From Coprothermobacteraceae bacterium (lineage in GTDB: Bacteria > Coprothermobacterota > Coprothermobacteria > Coprothermobacterales > Coprothermobacteraceae), in assembly GCA_013178255.1 (NCBI GenBank), contig JABLWY010000001.1, forward strand, positions 104,001 to 168,000: 64,000 nt of DNA, written 5' to 3'. Shown here in pieces: positions 33,490-41,962 of the stretch. Position 1 is the first letter of the stretch, and every line of letters starts with the position of its first letter. A program made the translations under genes and the position numbers. The notes beneath the pieces are model-generated. The model saw only the letters and a list, made by a program, of their open reading frames with translations, did not search any database and was not told where the DNA came from.

Positions 33490-34632
33490 CTATAGCCTTG
33501 AATAAACGATGCGGCCCCCTCGCACGGTGCAAACGACTTCCAAAGAATGTCTATCTAACACGACGAAGTCCGCCATTGAACCAACCATTATGCGCCCGAC
33601 TTCCCTAATACCCAATAAGTCAGCAGGGTTGACGGTCGCACAAATCAATGCCTCTTCAATCGATAACAAACCTACCTCGATGAGATTTCTCACACCTTTG
33701 TCAGTAGTTAGAGTAGAGCCTGCCAAAGTGCCGTCAGAAAGTCTCGCTGCGCCGTCTCGCACTGTGACTTGCTGGCCACCTAGAGAGACTTGCTGTTCTT
33801 CGCCCATTCCGGCCGCCATGATAGCGTCCGTTATCAGTACCAAACGCTTACTCAGCAAGCGCGCTACAGCTCTGATGACTTCTCTGGAAGTGTGAATCCC
33901 GTCGGGAATGAACTGCACATAAAAAGGCAAATTCAGTGCAGCGCCTATTACCCCAGAATCTCTGTGGTGAAAGGCCTTCATAGCGTTCAAGAAATGGGTT
34001 ATGGACTTTGCCCCGGCTAAGAACGCTTCAACGGCCAGAGTGTAGCTAGCTCCAGTGTGCCCTAGCGACACAGCCACTCCTCTTTGGGTCAACATCGCGA
34101 TGACATCGGCCATCCCCTCCAATTCAGGTGCCACTGTAACCATGGAGACTTTCCCTTTCCCCAATAAGGCATTCAAAGTCACTACATCGGGTCTGTCCAA
34201 GGCCTCTCTTGGTAAAGCGCCCTTGAACTGAGGATTGACGTACGGGCCTTCTAGATGAAAGCCCAGAGCCCTGGCACCAGACCCATCGATCATCCCGAGA
34301 TCAAGCGACAAGACCTCAGCTAGTTGTCCAAATGTTGAAGGTACAGTAGTTGGAAGAAAGCTTGTAACACCGTGGCGGACTAGAAACCGTGCTATCTCGT
34401 TCATTGCTTCCAAAGTACCGCTCATAACATCATATCCATGCGCACCGTGTATGTGGACTTCGACGAAGCCGGGCGCGACTAAAGCATCACCGAAGTCCAC
34501 AACTTCATCGCTAGCTTTTGGGTTCTCTCTAGTCAGTTTGGAGACACGCCCGTGTTCAACTCCTATGAACCACTCTCCCTCAACTTTGTAGGGCGTGAAC
34601 AAGTTGCTTGTGCGAAACCACGAAAGAGGCAT
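33490..34632 (-). CDS. nagA: N-acetylglucosamine-6-phosphate deacetylase
   Basis: A 380-residue amidohydrolase. Metal and substrate motifs: GFVEVHIHGAHGYDVM, GFHLEGPYVNPQFKGALP, SLGHTGASY, SITHFLNAM, LITDAIMAAGM and LAGSTLTTDKGV. NagA removes acetate from GlcNAc-6-phosphate (or GalNAc-6-phosphate in AgaA). The GGAGG upstream of ATG 34632 is 14 bases away, which is longer than normal. It lies between the SIS gene and nagB and supplies the latter. Confidence 0.94.
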   Translation of the reverse strand: MPLSWFRTSNLFTPYKVEGEWFIGVEHGRVSKLTRENPKASDEVVDFGDALVAPGFVEVHIHGAHGYDVMSGTLEAMNEIARFLVRHGVTSFLPTTVPSTFGQLAEVLSLDLGMIDGSGARALGFHLEGPYVNPQFKGALPREALDRPDVVTLNALLGKGKVSMVTVAPELEGMADVIAMLTQRGVAVSLGHTGASYTLAVEAFLAGAKSITHFLNAMKAFHHRDSGVIGAALNLPFYVQFIPDGIHTSREVIRAVARLLSKRLVLITDAIMAAGMGEEQQVSLGGQQVTVRDGAARLSDGTLAGSTLTTDKGVRNLIEVGLLSIEEALICATVNPADLLGIREVGRIMVGSMADFVVLDRHSLEVVCTVRGGRIVYSRL

Positions 34633-34643
34633 TTCTAAATGGA

Positions 34644-35354
34644 CTACCTCCTTAAGAAAATTCTGTATCCATAACTTTCCAAATAGCGATGCAGTAGCTT
34701 CTCGTTGTACTCAGGTCCTCCGTCTACATTGTTGCTCACCAAGACCGGAGGTTCATATCCTCTCTCAAGCATCTCTTCGATAGCGAAAACCATTGTTTGG
34801 TTTAGTAGCAGCACGGACGCGAGCGTAGAAGTGCCGCATACCTTAGTATTCAACCCATCGATAGACACAGCGGCGTCACCATCTTCAGTGTGGTTGTCTA
34901 GTACTACGTCAGCCATCTCAAATAGTCGCAGCCCACTGGAATGCCTGGACGGCTTCGCTTTGCTGACTTCCACAGAGGTAACAGCAATTACTGGAACGTT
35001 AATGGACTTCGCAAAGGCAGCGACTTCTATGATAAAGGGATTCCGACCTGAGTTAGATATCAGAATCAGGCAGTCTCCTCGGCGCAGATCCCAGGATTTG
35101 CAAAACTCTGTCCCGACGCCCTCTAGTCTTTCGTAGCGACCGAAAGTCTCCTCAAAGACAGCTTTAACGGGCAGCAAACCACCAGCCCGCCCTGAAATCT
35201 CCATCGCTGCAGCGAATGAGTGACCGCTTCCAAACGCCTGTACGATACCGCCACCAATCACTGTATCCGCAATCAATCGGGCGGCTCGTTTCATATTTTC
35301 TTCTTGATCTCGGAGCTGGTTTATCACTCGCTCAGCTACATCGAAGTACTTCAA
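34644..35354 (-). CDS. SIS-domain sugar isomerase/phosphosugar-binding protein (UPF0309-like)
   Basis: A 236-residue protein of the SIS fold: N-terminal helix YFDVAERVINQLRDQEENMKRAARLIAD, then VQAFGSGHSFAAAMEISGRAGG, DCLILISNSGRNPFIIEVAAFAK and a C-terminal NNVDGGPEYNEKLL. This resembles the UPF0309 SIS group often found in PTS operons; its substrate is not known. I choose TTG 35354 because AGGGG lies eight bases upstream and the family N-terminus then fits. An isomerase or etherase step on the imported phosphosugar is possible. Confidence 0.8.
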   Translation of the reverse strand: MKYFDVAERVINQLRDQEENMKRAARLIADTVIGGGIVQAFGSGHSFAAAMEISGRAGGLLPVKAVFEETFGRYERLEGVGTEFCKSWDLRRGDCLILISNSGRNPFIIEVAAFAKSINVPVIAVTSVEVSKAKPSRHSSGLRLFEMADVVLDNHTEDGDAAVSIDGLNTKVCGTSTLASVLLLNQTMVFAIEEMLERGYEPPVLVSNNVDGGPEYNEKLLHRYLESYGYRIFLRR

Positions 35355-35414
35355 GCTCCTCACCCCTTGCAAGTCTAGTGCTACCAACCCTGAAATATCA
35401 GAGTCTCTGATACA

Positions 35415-35888
35415 TTACTCCACTGAACCCAACCTAATGAAGTCTCGGATACTATCCGCAAGCTCTCTCTCTGAGTCGCAGACCGCTAGTTGTTTCACTA
35501 GCTCATCAGCTTTGGCCAACAACGATGCCAACTCCTGCAGAAACTGCAAGTGTGCTTCCTTGTCAGGAGTAGCAAAGGCTATAACCACGTAGACCGGGTC
35601 GTTGTGAGACCCAAAGTTCACACTCCTGCGCACAAGGAGCAACGCTGCACCGAGTCCTAACGCTCCGTCGGATGGTCGAGCATGAGGCATGGCGACACCT
35701 GGTGCGATGACAGCATAGGGGCCAAGTTCCTTAGTTACTTCGATCATCTTGTCCACGTACCTGGGCTCAACAACACCATCTCTGACTAACATCGCGCCGG
35801 CAAGTCTCACCGCCTCTTGCCAAGACGAGACTTCCTCTACAATTTGAAAACGGCCACCAATTACATCTAGAAAACCCGCTGCAGACAT
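35415..35888 (-). CDS. PTS EIIA component (SgaA/UlaC, PTS_EIIA_2 type)
   Basis: A 157-residue PTS EIIA domain. YAVIAPGVAMPHARPSDG holds the phosphorylated histidine H69, and VNFGSHNDPVYVVIAFATPD follows as in ascorbate/mannitol-type EIIA. It accepts phosphate from HPr and passes it to EIIB. It is separated by five bases from the EIIB gene. Ascorbate is only the name-giving substrate of this family. Confidence 0.92.
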   Translation of the reverse strand: MSAAGFLDVIGGRFQIVEEVSSWQEAVRLAGAMLVRDGVVEPRYVDKMIEVTKELGPYAVIAPGVAMPHARPSDGALGLGAALLLVRRSVNFGSHNDPVYVVIAFATPDKEAHLQFLQELASLLAKADELVKQLAVCDSERELADSIRDFIRLGSVE

Positions 35889-35893
35889 AGCAA

Positions 35894-36193
35894 TTACCTG
35901 TTCAACTCTTCAATTGCACTTCGCAGCTTGGCTTCAATTGATGCCTTATCGCCGTAGTTCTCAACAACCACTATCGCCCTCGCTCTCGACCTCTTCTTGA
36001 AGCTCTCTGCCAGATCGGGCGCAGTCACGATAATGTCTGCTTCTATTGTCGGTGCGAGGCTAGAATCAGCTGTCTCAACCGACGCATTTACGTTGAGTTT
36101 CCTCAAAATCTCCTCCACGACCATCTTCAGATACAGCGCCGTTCCTGTGCCCAACCCGCAAGCAGTCACAACACGCAATCTGCTCGTAGCCAT
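35894..36193 (-). CDS. PTS EIIB component (SgaB/UlaB type)
   Basis: A 99-residue protein: RLRVVTACGLGTGTALYLKM with the phosphorylated C12, and EADIIVTAPDLAESF in the middle, the pattern of lactose/ascorbate-type EIIB. It lies between the creatininase-family gene and EIIA, and it works with the EIIC encoded at 36940-38229. The split IIC - IIB - IIA arrangement is typical of UlaABC systems. Confidence 0.92.
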   Translation of the reverse strand: MATSRLRVVTACGLGTGTALYLKMVVEEILRKLNVNASVETADSSLAPTIEADIIVTAPDLAESFKKRSRARAIVVVENYGDKASIEAKLRSAIEELNR

Positions 36194-36205
36194 AAAACCC
36201 CTCCT

Positions 36206-36928
36206 TCAAGTAAGACCTTCTGCAGCCATGGTCGCAACGATCTCATCGACCATGATACTCAAGTATTCCTCGCCCTTCTTAGCACTTGCAACAGTAGCAT
36301 CCCCAAATACCCCTGAAATACTGAGGCTTCCCAAAGACAACGCAGACCTGTCGTATGCATGAGGTTTCATGGGATATTCCCTCACAGCCTTCTCCATTTT
36401 GACTAGATCGGGCCTAACAGCAAGCATGATGGACGTTTCTATCTCTTCAGCGTGCAGAGTCAGTGAACTCTTCTGTGACTCCATCTTAAATCGCTCCAAG
36501 CCTGGGTACGAGAAGAACAAGACTTTGGTACGTACTAAATCAGACACTTCTCTGACGGCATATTTCAACGGATTGGCGTTGGCCAAATGTCCGTTTACGA
36601 CTACGATGCCCTTTGGTCCAAAGCGATCCAGTGACAGAAGGAGTTCTTTAACGAGGGCCTCAAAGAGCCCCACACTAAGAGTGGGGCTCACTGGAATATC
36701 CCTCCATACCCACGAATAGGAGTAGGGCACGCTCGGGAGAACGAGGGCATCCGCTACTCTCATTGCCACCAATTCGCAAATTGCCTCAGCTATAAATGTG
36801 TCCGTGCCTAAAGGCAGATGCGGTCCATGCTGCTCCGTCGCTCCAATAGGCAACAGCAGAATCGCCTTACTAACTGCCTTCTCTAGATCTTCCCTGGTCA
36901 ATTCAGCGACTTTCGCAGATGCCCTCAT
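36206..36928 (-). CDS. Creatininase-family amidohydrolase
   Basis: A 240-residue protein with the creatininase-family metal-site motifs: ILLLPIGATEQHGPHLPLGTDTF, VVNGHLANANPLKYA and TLHAEEIETSIML. Members hydrolyse cyclic or linear amides (creatinine, formamides, mycofactocin precursor). Its place between PTS EIIC and EIIB genes is unusual and suggests an amide or lactam bond in the imported compound. Known sugar-related activity of this family is not familiar to me. Confidence 0.85.
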   Translation of the reverse strand: MRASAKVAELTREDLEKAVSKAILLLPIGATEQHGPHLPLGTDTFIAEAICELVAMRVADALVLPSVPYSYSWVWRDIPVSPTLSVGLFEALVKELLLSLDRFGPKGIVVVNGHLANANPLKYAVREVSDLVRTKVLFFSYPGLERFKMESQKSSLTLHAEEIETSIMLAVRPDLVKMEKAVREYPMKPHAYDRSALSLGSLSISGVFGDATVASAKKGEEYLSIMVDEIVATMAAEGLT

Positions 36929-36939
36929 AACTCCTCCTA

Positions 36940-38229
36940 TTACTTACCCATGACCTTTGCGATCAAGACAAACAGCAGTGGGTATAGCACATAGTCCGTG
37001 TCGCTTGCCCAGCTAAAGAAGTCTCCTATTGCAAACCCGAGAACGGGCCACAGCAAAGCCTGGCCTACACCCATCAAGACACCAGCTATGATGCCTCCAA
37101 GAATAGCTCCCCGAATTCCCCAGAACTTGTTCCCGTAAACTGCAGCTGTTGCACCGTGGAACCATGCGGACATAGTAGGTGCAAAGATGAAGTACGGGTA
37201 CTTAAACCCAGCAAAAATCAAAGACGTCACAACCATAGCAGCCATGGCTATCAAGCCACCGTAAGCCATAGATATCTGGCCGTAGGGAAAGAACAATGGG
37301 CAGTCCAACGCTGGCAATGCACCTGGAACAAGCCTATCTGCGATACCCTTGAAGGCAGGTATCAGCTCAGCAATAATCATGCGCACTCCCGCCATCAAGA
37401 TCGAGAATCCGGCAGCAAACGTCAAGGCCTTCAGCAGCATCCAGATTATCGGGTTCTTGCCTGCCTGCCCTGCGATCTCTTTAACGTACTCGAAGTTCAC
37501 CGCACCTGCAATTAGGTACAAGACCAAGAAGGTAGCTGCCATAAGGAGTAGTGGCTCCCTAAGCCAACTCAGTGCTTTGGGGAAGGAAAGCTCCTCCATG
37601 TCACGTCCCTTGCGCGCCCCATTCCCTGACGCGGCTTTCGCGATCAACGAGGTTATGACTACAGGAATTGACGAGTCGTGACCGAGCACGAAGTTGTTGT
37701 TTTCATTGACGTATAGGTCAAATTTGTGCGTGTACCAAGGCTGAATTGTCTGATAAAGGCCCGTAACGATGCTCGCGACCGCAATCAGCGCAGCTCCGTC
37801 CAAGTGAAGAATGTACTTGGCTGACGTAACGAAGATGAATGCGTTCCAGAAGATCAGGTGACCCGTCAAGTATATGAACTTCATCCTAGTAACGCGAGCG
37901 AGGAAAACGTTTATTAGGAAACCAAACAGCATCACCAATCCAATTTGCATACCAAGCTGCATGATGATGTTGTTGGTCCCAATCTCGACATTAACAGGCG
38001 GCAAACCAAGAGCTTTGCTAGCAAGGTTCCCCAACGGCGAGATAGACTCAGCCATCAAACCGGTTCCAGTAACCAAGATCAACAGGCCGATCGCTGTCTT
38101 CAGAGTTCCAGACACTGTTCGTTCGATCGTCTCACGCAAAAGCAAGAACCCTAGCAGAGCTATTAAGCCCAGAAACAGAGACGGCTCCTGCATGAGAGCC
38201 TTCACAAAGTCCACAAAACCCATACCCAC
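36940..38229 (-). CDS. PTS EIIC component (SgaT/UlaA family)
   Basis: A 429-residue membrane protein with about eleven helices, matching the UlaA/SgaT-type EIIC: LFLGLIALLGFLLLRETIERTVSGTLKTAIGLLIL, NNNFVLGHDSSIPV, and LDCPLFFPYGQISMAYGGLIA near residue 305. It forms the membrane channel that imports and, with IIB, phosphorylates the substrate. ATG 38229 follows GGAGGTG. The substrate is unknown; the surrounding nagA, nagB, lactonase-like and aldolase genes argue against plain ascorbate. Confidence 0.92.
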   Translation of the reverse strand: MGMGFVDFVKALMQEPSLFLGLIALLGFLLLRETIERTVSGTLKTAIGLLILVTGTGLMAESISPLGNLASKALGLPPVNVEIGTNNIIMQLGMQIGLVMLFGFLINVFLARVTRMKFIYLTGHLIFWNAFIFVTSAKYILHLDGAALIAVASIVTGLYQTIQPWYTHKFDLYVNENNNFVLGHDSSIPVVITSLIAKAASGNGARKGRDMEELSFPKALSWLREPLLLMAATFLVLYLIAGAVNFEYVKEIAGQAGKNPIIWMLLKALTFAAGFSILMAGVRMIIAELIPAFKGIADRLVPGALPALDCPLFFPYGQISMAYGGLIAMAAMVVTSLIFAGFKYPYFIFAPTMSAWFHGATAAVYGNKFWGIRGAILGGIIAGVLMGVGQALLWPVLGFAIGDFFSWASDTDYVLYPLLFVLIAKVMGK

Positions 38230-38247
38230 ACCTCCAACCTCCTATTT

Positions 38248-38919
38248 TTAATGGTGTTGCAAACCACAGTCTTCGTGCAAAGCCTTCAAGATCCTGTCCG
38301 CTAATTCAGGAACCACTTTCAGCGTTTTGCGCCAATCGTTTGGTTCCCCGACCAATGACTTACCCATGCCTACCGCGTGTGCCCCAGCACGCAGATATTC
38401 CGTGAAATTTTCAGGAGTAATTCCGCCCGTAGCTAGGGTCGGGATGAATCCCAGTGGGCCTTGTAATTCTTTGAAATACGCAGGGCCTAAGACATTAGCG
38501 GGGAAGACTTTTACCAAGTCAGCCCCAGCTTGATAAGCCGAAAGCACCTCAGTAGGCGTCATTGCACCGATTACAGCCAGCAACCCGATTTCATGAGCCT
38601 TCACTGCTAAGTTAGGAACCAACACGGGAGACACAACGAAATCAGCCCTGCCATTTGATGCAATCTCCAATTCTGCCCCTGTGATGACCGTGCCCATACC
38701 TAGTAGCACTTCGTCTCCTAGAGCCTTTCTGAGGTTCTTCAAAGTTTCGCCAGCCTGATTTGAGTCGGCTGTGACCTCAAAAGCGCGTATGCCTGCAGCC
38801 GCAAGAACTTCTCCTATTGCAAGTACGGCGTCCTGAGGGAAACCTCTAAAGATAGCAACAAGCTTGCAATTGGCTAGTCTTTGCCTTAGAACTGTCAATC
38901 TCGATTCTGGCTCTCCCAC
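38248..38919 (-). CDS. KDPG/KDPGal-type aldolase
   Basis: A 223-residue class I aldolase of the Eda family: KLVAIFRGFPQDAVLAIGEVLAAAGIRAFEVTADS with the catalytic Glu, VLLGMGTVITGAEL, FVVSPVLVPNLAVKA and the Schiff-base lysine in GADLVKVFPANVLGP, then LATGGITPENFTEYL. It cleaves a 2-keto-3-deoxy-6-phosphosugar acid to pyruvate and glyceraldehyde-3-phosphate. The canonical I-E-V-T-L is F-E-V-T-A here. Its presence in a PTS operon points to a sugar-acid intermediate. Confidence 0.9.
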   Translation of the reverse strand: MGEPESRLTVLRQRLANCKLVAIFRGFPQDAVLAIGEVLAAAGIRAFEVTADSNQAGETLKNLRKALGDEVLLGMGTVITGAELEIASNGRADFVVSPVLVPNLAVKAHEIGLLAVIGAMTPTEVLSAYQAGADLVKVFPANVLGPAYFKELQGPLGFIPTLATGGITPENFTEYLRAGAHAVGMGKSLVGEPNDWRKTLKVVPELADRILKALHEDCGLQHH

Positions 38920-38923
38920 GCTA

Positions 38924-39843
38924 TTACGCCTCCATTTCGAGCCAACGGGCAGGGTTCCTAACGAAGAGTGTCTCCACTATGTCTCCGCCTATCTCTTCTC
39001 TGAGTCGAGCGGTGAACTTCCGAATTATGAAGTCAAACCCAGGGCCTCCTCCGTACGAAGTCAAGTAGCTGCGCCTACCCATGTCCCCTGAAACCAGAAT
39101 CTGATCGGCAAAACCCGCGTCCAAAGCCCTCTTGATTAGTTCGACCCGCACGCTGTCAGGATAGTACTTAACCTTTCCGATGCCGTCAAACTGGACATAG
39201 GCACCTCGTCTGTAGATCTTCTCATGGTACTTCCAATCGGGATTTCTATCAGAGTGTCCCACAGCAACCTTCTTCAAGTTAGCACCTTCGGACTCGAGCA
39301 CATCAAGAACTTCGAGCCCCATAGTGCCCACCTCAGTGTGACACCAAACGGGCACGCCCAAGGCCTTCTGTACACGTGCTGCCGCTCTCAACACTTTCTC
39401 TTCGGTAGGCAGGATCCGGTTATATGAAGTCCCGACCTTTATGTAGCCAGCCCTGACTGAGGTACCATCTATACCTTCTAGAAGTTCTCTTTCGAACAGT
39501 TCCTCGAGTTCTTCGATCGACATCTCGGTAACCCACTGCGGGTAAAAGGGCCCCTTGTTAAACCCAGTCGTACACACTATGTGTACAGGAACCTGCTTAG
39601 CTACAGACTCCAAGGCTCGAACATCACGGCCATAGTCTATTGCCGTTCCTTCCACCAGCGTGCGGCCACCAGCAGCGTAGAACCTGCGAAGCTCAATGAC
39701 GGCACAAGGCAGACAATCTAGGAGCAGATCTGGGTCTTCGGCTACCTTCCATTCAGGGGGCGAGATATCAAGTGTTCGTGTGTGTATGTGAAACCTAACT
39801 CTGCGACACTTATCGCACCGAGAACAGTCATTACATACGCCAC
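38924..39843 (-). pseudogene. Phosphotriesterase-family (sugar-phosphate lactonase-like) gene with a one-base frameshift
   Basis: From GTG 39843 (AAAGGAG eight bases upstream) the frame encodes VAYVMTVLGAISVAELGFTY followed by the metal-binding THEHLISRP and then a stop. In the next frame the protein continues PPEWKVAEDPDLLLDC...GGRTLVEGTAIDYGRD without a break to 38924, with GYIKVGTS, PVWCHTEVGT, KVAVGHSDRNPD and ILVSGDMGRRSY. The switch falls in a G5 tract at 39756-39760 (plus strand); a sixth base restores the frame. Members of this family act as lactonases on sugar-lactone phosphates. The intact version would be 306 residues. Confidence 0.85.
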
Positions 39844-39846
39844 AAA

Positions 39847-41487
39847 CTACACTCCTTTCGTCTCACTTGGTAGCTCAAGGCGCCTTATCGCGTCTTTTAC
39901 CACCGGAACCGCAGAGGGCGAAACACTGAAGACTCGAAGCCCTGATTCTGCGAGAAACTTTGTAGCTCGCAAGTCGCCAGCTAGCTCGCCGCACACTGCT
40001 ACAACCTTTCCGTGCTTGTTCGCAGCATCGATCACCAACCGAACTAGGCGTAGCACTGCCGGATGTAAGTGGTCATAATAGTCTCTAACGGATTCACTAC
40101 CTCTATCGACGGCCAGAGTGTACTGCGTCAAGTCATTTGTGCCTATGCTAAAGAAATCAACATGTGGAGCCAGCTCTTCAGCTAAGATCGCAGCAGAAGG
40201 TACCTCTATCATCACACCAACCCTGAGGGATCTGTCAAAAGGTATCCCCTCTGATTCCAACTCGTCCATCGCTTCCTTCAAGACGGTCTTCGCCCAGAAG
40301 ATTTCCCTCAAGTCGGTGACCATAGGAAACATCACTCCGACCTCCCCATAGGCGCTTGCTCTAAGGATCGCGCGGAGTTGAACCTTCAAAATCTCGGGAT
40401 ACTTCTTGCAAAGTCTAATCCCGCGCAAACCAAGAAATGGATTACTCTCTTCGGCTACTCGCAGATATGGCAGATGCTTGTCGCCACCAACATCCAGTGT
40501 TCGAATGACTACCGGCTTTGACCGCATTGCCTCAACGACAGAAGCGTAGTACTCGAATTGCTCATCTTCGGAGGGGGGAGCAATTCTGTTGATAAAAGCA
40601 AACTCAGTTCTGAATAGCCCGATTCCATCAGCCCCCAACCTGATGGCCTCTGACGCCTCTTCAGGGCGCCCAATGTTCGCTTCCACGAGTATACGGGTTC
40701 CATCCAATGTCAGCGCAGGTCCTTGGGCTAGCTCAACCAATCGCTCCATTGAACGTATCTGTTGGTTTTTGCGACTTTCGTACGCAGTCAGAAGATCCCG
40801 CGAGGGATCAACAAAGACCACTCCTTCATTCCCGTCAACGATTACAACAACGTCCCGGACCACAGCATCAAGGACTCCTTCAACGCCGACAACCGTTGGA
40901 ATGCCGTAACTCTTGGCAAGTATCACGAAATGCGATGTAAGACCTCCCCTTTCCGTCACAATGCCAGAGACATTCAAACCCAAGAGCCTAGTCATTTCCA
41001 AAGGCGACAAATCCTGCGCAACGACTATGATCCCCTCCCCACCCCGTGCAAAATCATTGATGAAGAGTCCGGACTCCGGCCCAGCAATGATCCTCTGAGC
41101 GAGACTCAGTACGTCAGCAGCCCGCTCCTTAAAGAGCTGATCAGAGGCGCTGCGTAGGATATCAGCATACTTGTTGGCAGTAGCCCACACAGCGTACTCG
41201 AAATTGCAGCCCTCAAGTATCGCCTCCTCAATCGAGGCAAGGAATTCCGGATCTTCGGCCATAGCCAGTTGCGCTTCAATCATCTCAGCAGCTGCTGCAT
41301 CAAGAGACCTGGTTTCTTCTGCTGCTTTTTGCAATTCTCGTCTCGCGCCCTCTGCAGCCTCACGGAACCTATTCAGTTCAACATTGGAATCCTTTACAGG
41401 TTGCAGTTGCGGTTCTTTGAAACCTGAAATGAGTAGCACTCTGCCAATTCCTATGCCCCCAACCGCCGCCGTGCCAATTAGCTGCAA
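39847..41487 (-). CDS. ptsI: PTS Enzyme I (phosphoenolpyruvate-protein phosphotransferase)
   Basis: A 546-residue Enzyme I. The phosphorylated histidine is H186 in VTERGGLTSHFVILAKS, and the C-terminal PEP-binding barrel has GIGLFRTEFAFI, RTLDVGGDKHLPYL, NPFLGLRGIRLC, GVMFPMVTDLREI and FFSIGTNDLTQYTLAVDRGSE, with VCGELAGD near the end (usual C-G-E-x-A-G-D). It starts the PTS phosphorelay. TTG 41487 lies two bases after the HPr stop. Encoding EI and HPr inside a substrate-specific operon suggests that this may be the main or the only general PTS of the organism. Confidence 0.95.
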   Translation of the reverse strand: MQLIGTAAVGGIGIGRVLLISGFKEPQLQPVKDSNVELNRFREAAEGARRELQKAAEETRSLDAAAAEMIEAQLAMAEDPEFLASIEEAILEGCNFEYAVWATANKYADILRSASDQLFKERAADVLSLAQRIIAGPESGLFINDFARGGEGIIVVAQDLSPLEMTRLLGLNVSGIVTERGGLTSHFVILAKSYGIPTVVGVEGVLDAVVRDVVVIVDGNEGVVFVDPSRDLLTAYESRKNQQIRSMERLVELAQGPALTLDGTRILVEANIGRPEEASEAIRLGADGIGLFRTEFAFINRIAPPSEDEQFEYYASVVEAMRSKPVVIRTLDVGGDKHLPYLRVAEESNPFLGLRGIRLCKKYPEILKVQLRAILRASAYGEVGVMFPMVTDLREIFWAKTVLKEAMDELESEGIPFDRSLRVGVMIEVPSAAILAEELAPHVDFFSIGTNDLTQYTLAVDRGSESVRDYYDHLHPAVLRLVRLVIDAANKHGKVVAVCGELAGDLRATKFLAESGLRVFSVSPSAVPVVKDAIRRLELPSETKGV

Positions 41488-41489
41488 AT

Positions 41490-41777
41490 CTACTCACCTA
41501 GCCCCTCTCTCAGAAACTTGGCGATCGTCTCTATAGCCTGCTCGGCGTCTTCACCTTCAGCGATGATCCTTAATCTGGTCCCCTTCTCAGCACCCAGGCT
41601 AAGTAGTGACAGCATACTCTTTGCATTTGCAGTTTTACCGTTCGCCACTATAGATATGGAACTTCTAAACCTAGACGTCACTTTTACTAGGCTAGCAGCC
41701 GGCCGTGCGTGTAACCCACTGTCGTTTAGCAGAACCACTTCTGTTTCACAGGTGTTCTTCGTGGCTTCCCCTCCCAC
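41490..41777 (-). CDS. ptsH: HPr phosphocarrier protein
   Basis: A 95-residue HPr: the active histidine H23 is in DSGLHARPAASLVK, and the regulatory serine region reads TANAKSMLSLLSLGAEKG, so the HPr-kinase site of Firmicutes is conserved. GTG 41777 was chosen because GAGGAGG sits eight bases upstream; a more distal GTG (41819) would add an unusual 14-residue extension. It lies 185 bp after the PRD regulator and directly before ptsI. Confidence 0.93.
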   Translation of the reverse strand: MGGEATKNTCETEVVLLNDSGLHARPAASLVKVTSRFRSSISIVANGKTANAKSMLSLLSLGAEKGTRLRIIAEGEDAEQAIETIAKFLREGLGE

Positions 41778-41962
41778 ACTTAAGTCCTCCTCTTGGCTCA
41801 CTGCCTGTACTTGGACCACATTCTATTAGGCATAAAGATTCCTAAGATCCAAATTTGGGTGCAATTTGTGGCGTTTCAATGGTGCAAGAAGTTTACCGTG
41901 CCTCAAAACGGCTTTCCCAAAAGGTTGGGCTCAGTATGCTAGCGAGTACGCATCTTTCTGAC

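Noticed and set aside
41820..41962. A sigma-54 promoter or a BglG-type RNA antiterminator site before ptsH
   Set aside because: GGCAC and TTGCA are 10 bases apart rather than in the GG-N10-GC spacing, and no antiterminator-like stem was recognised.
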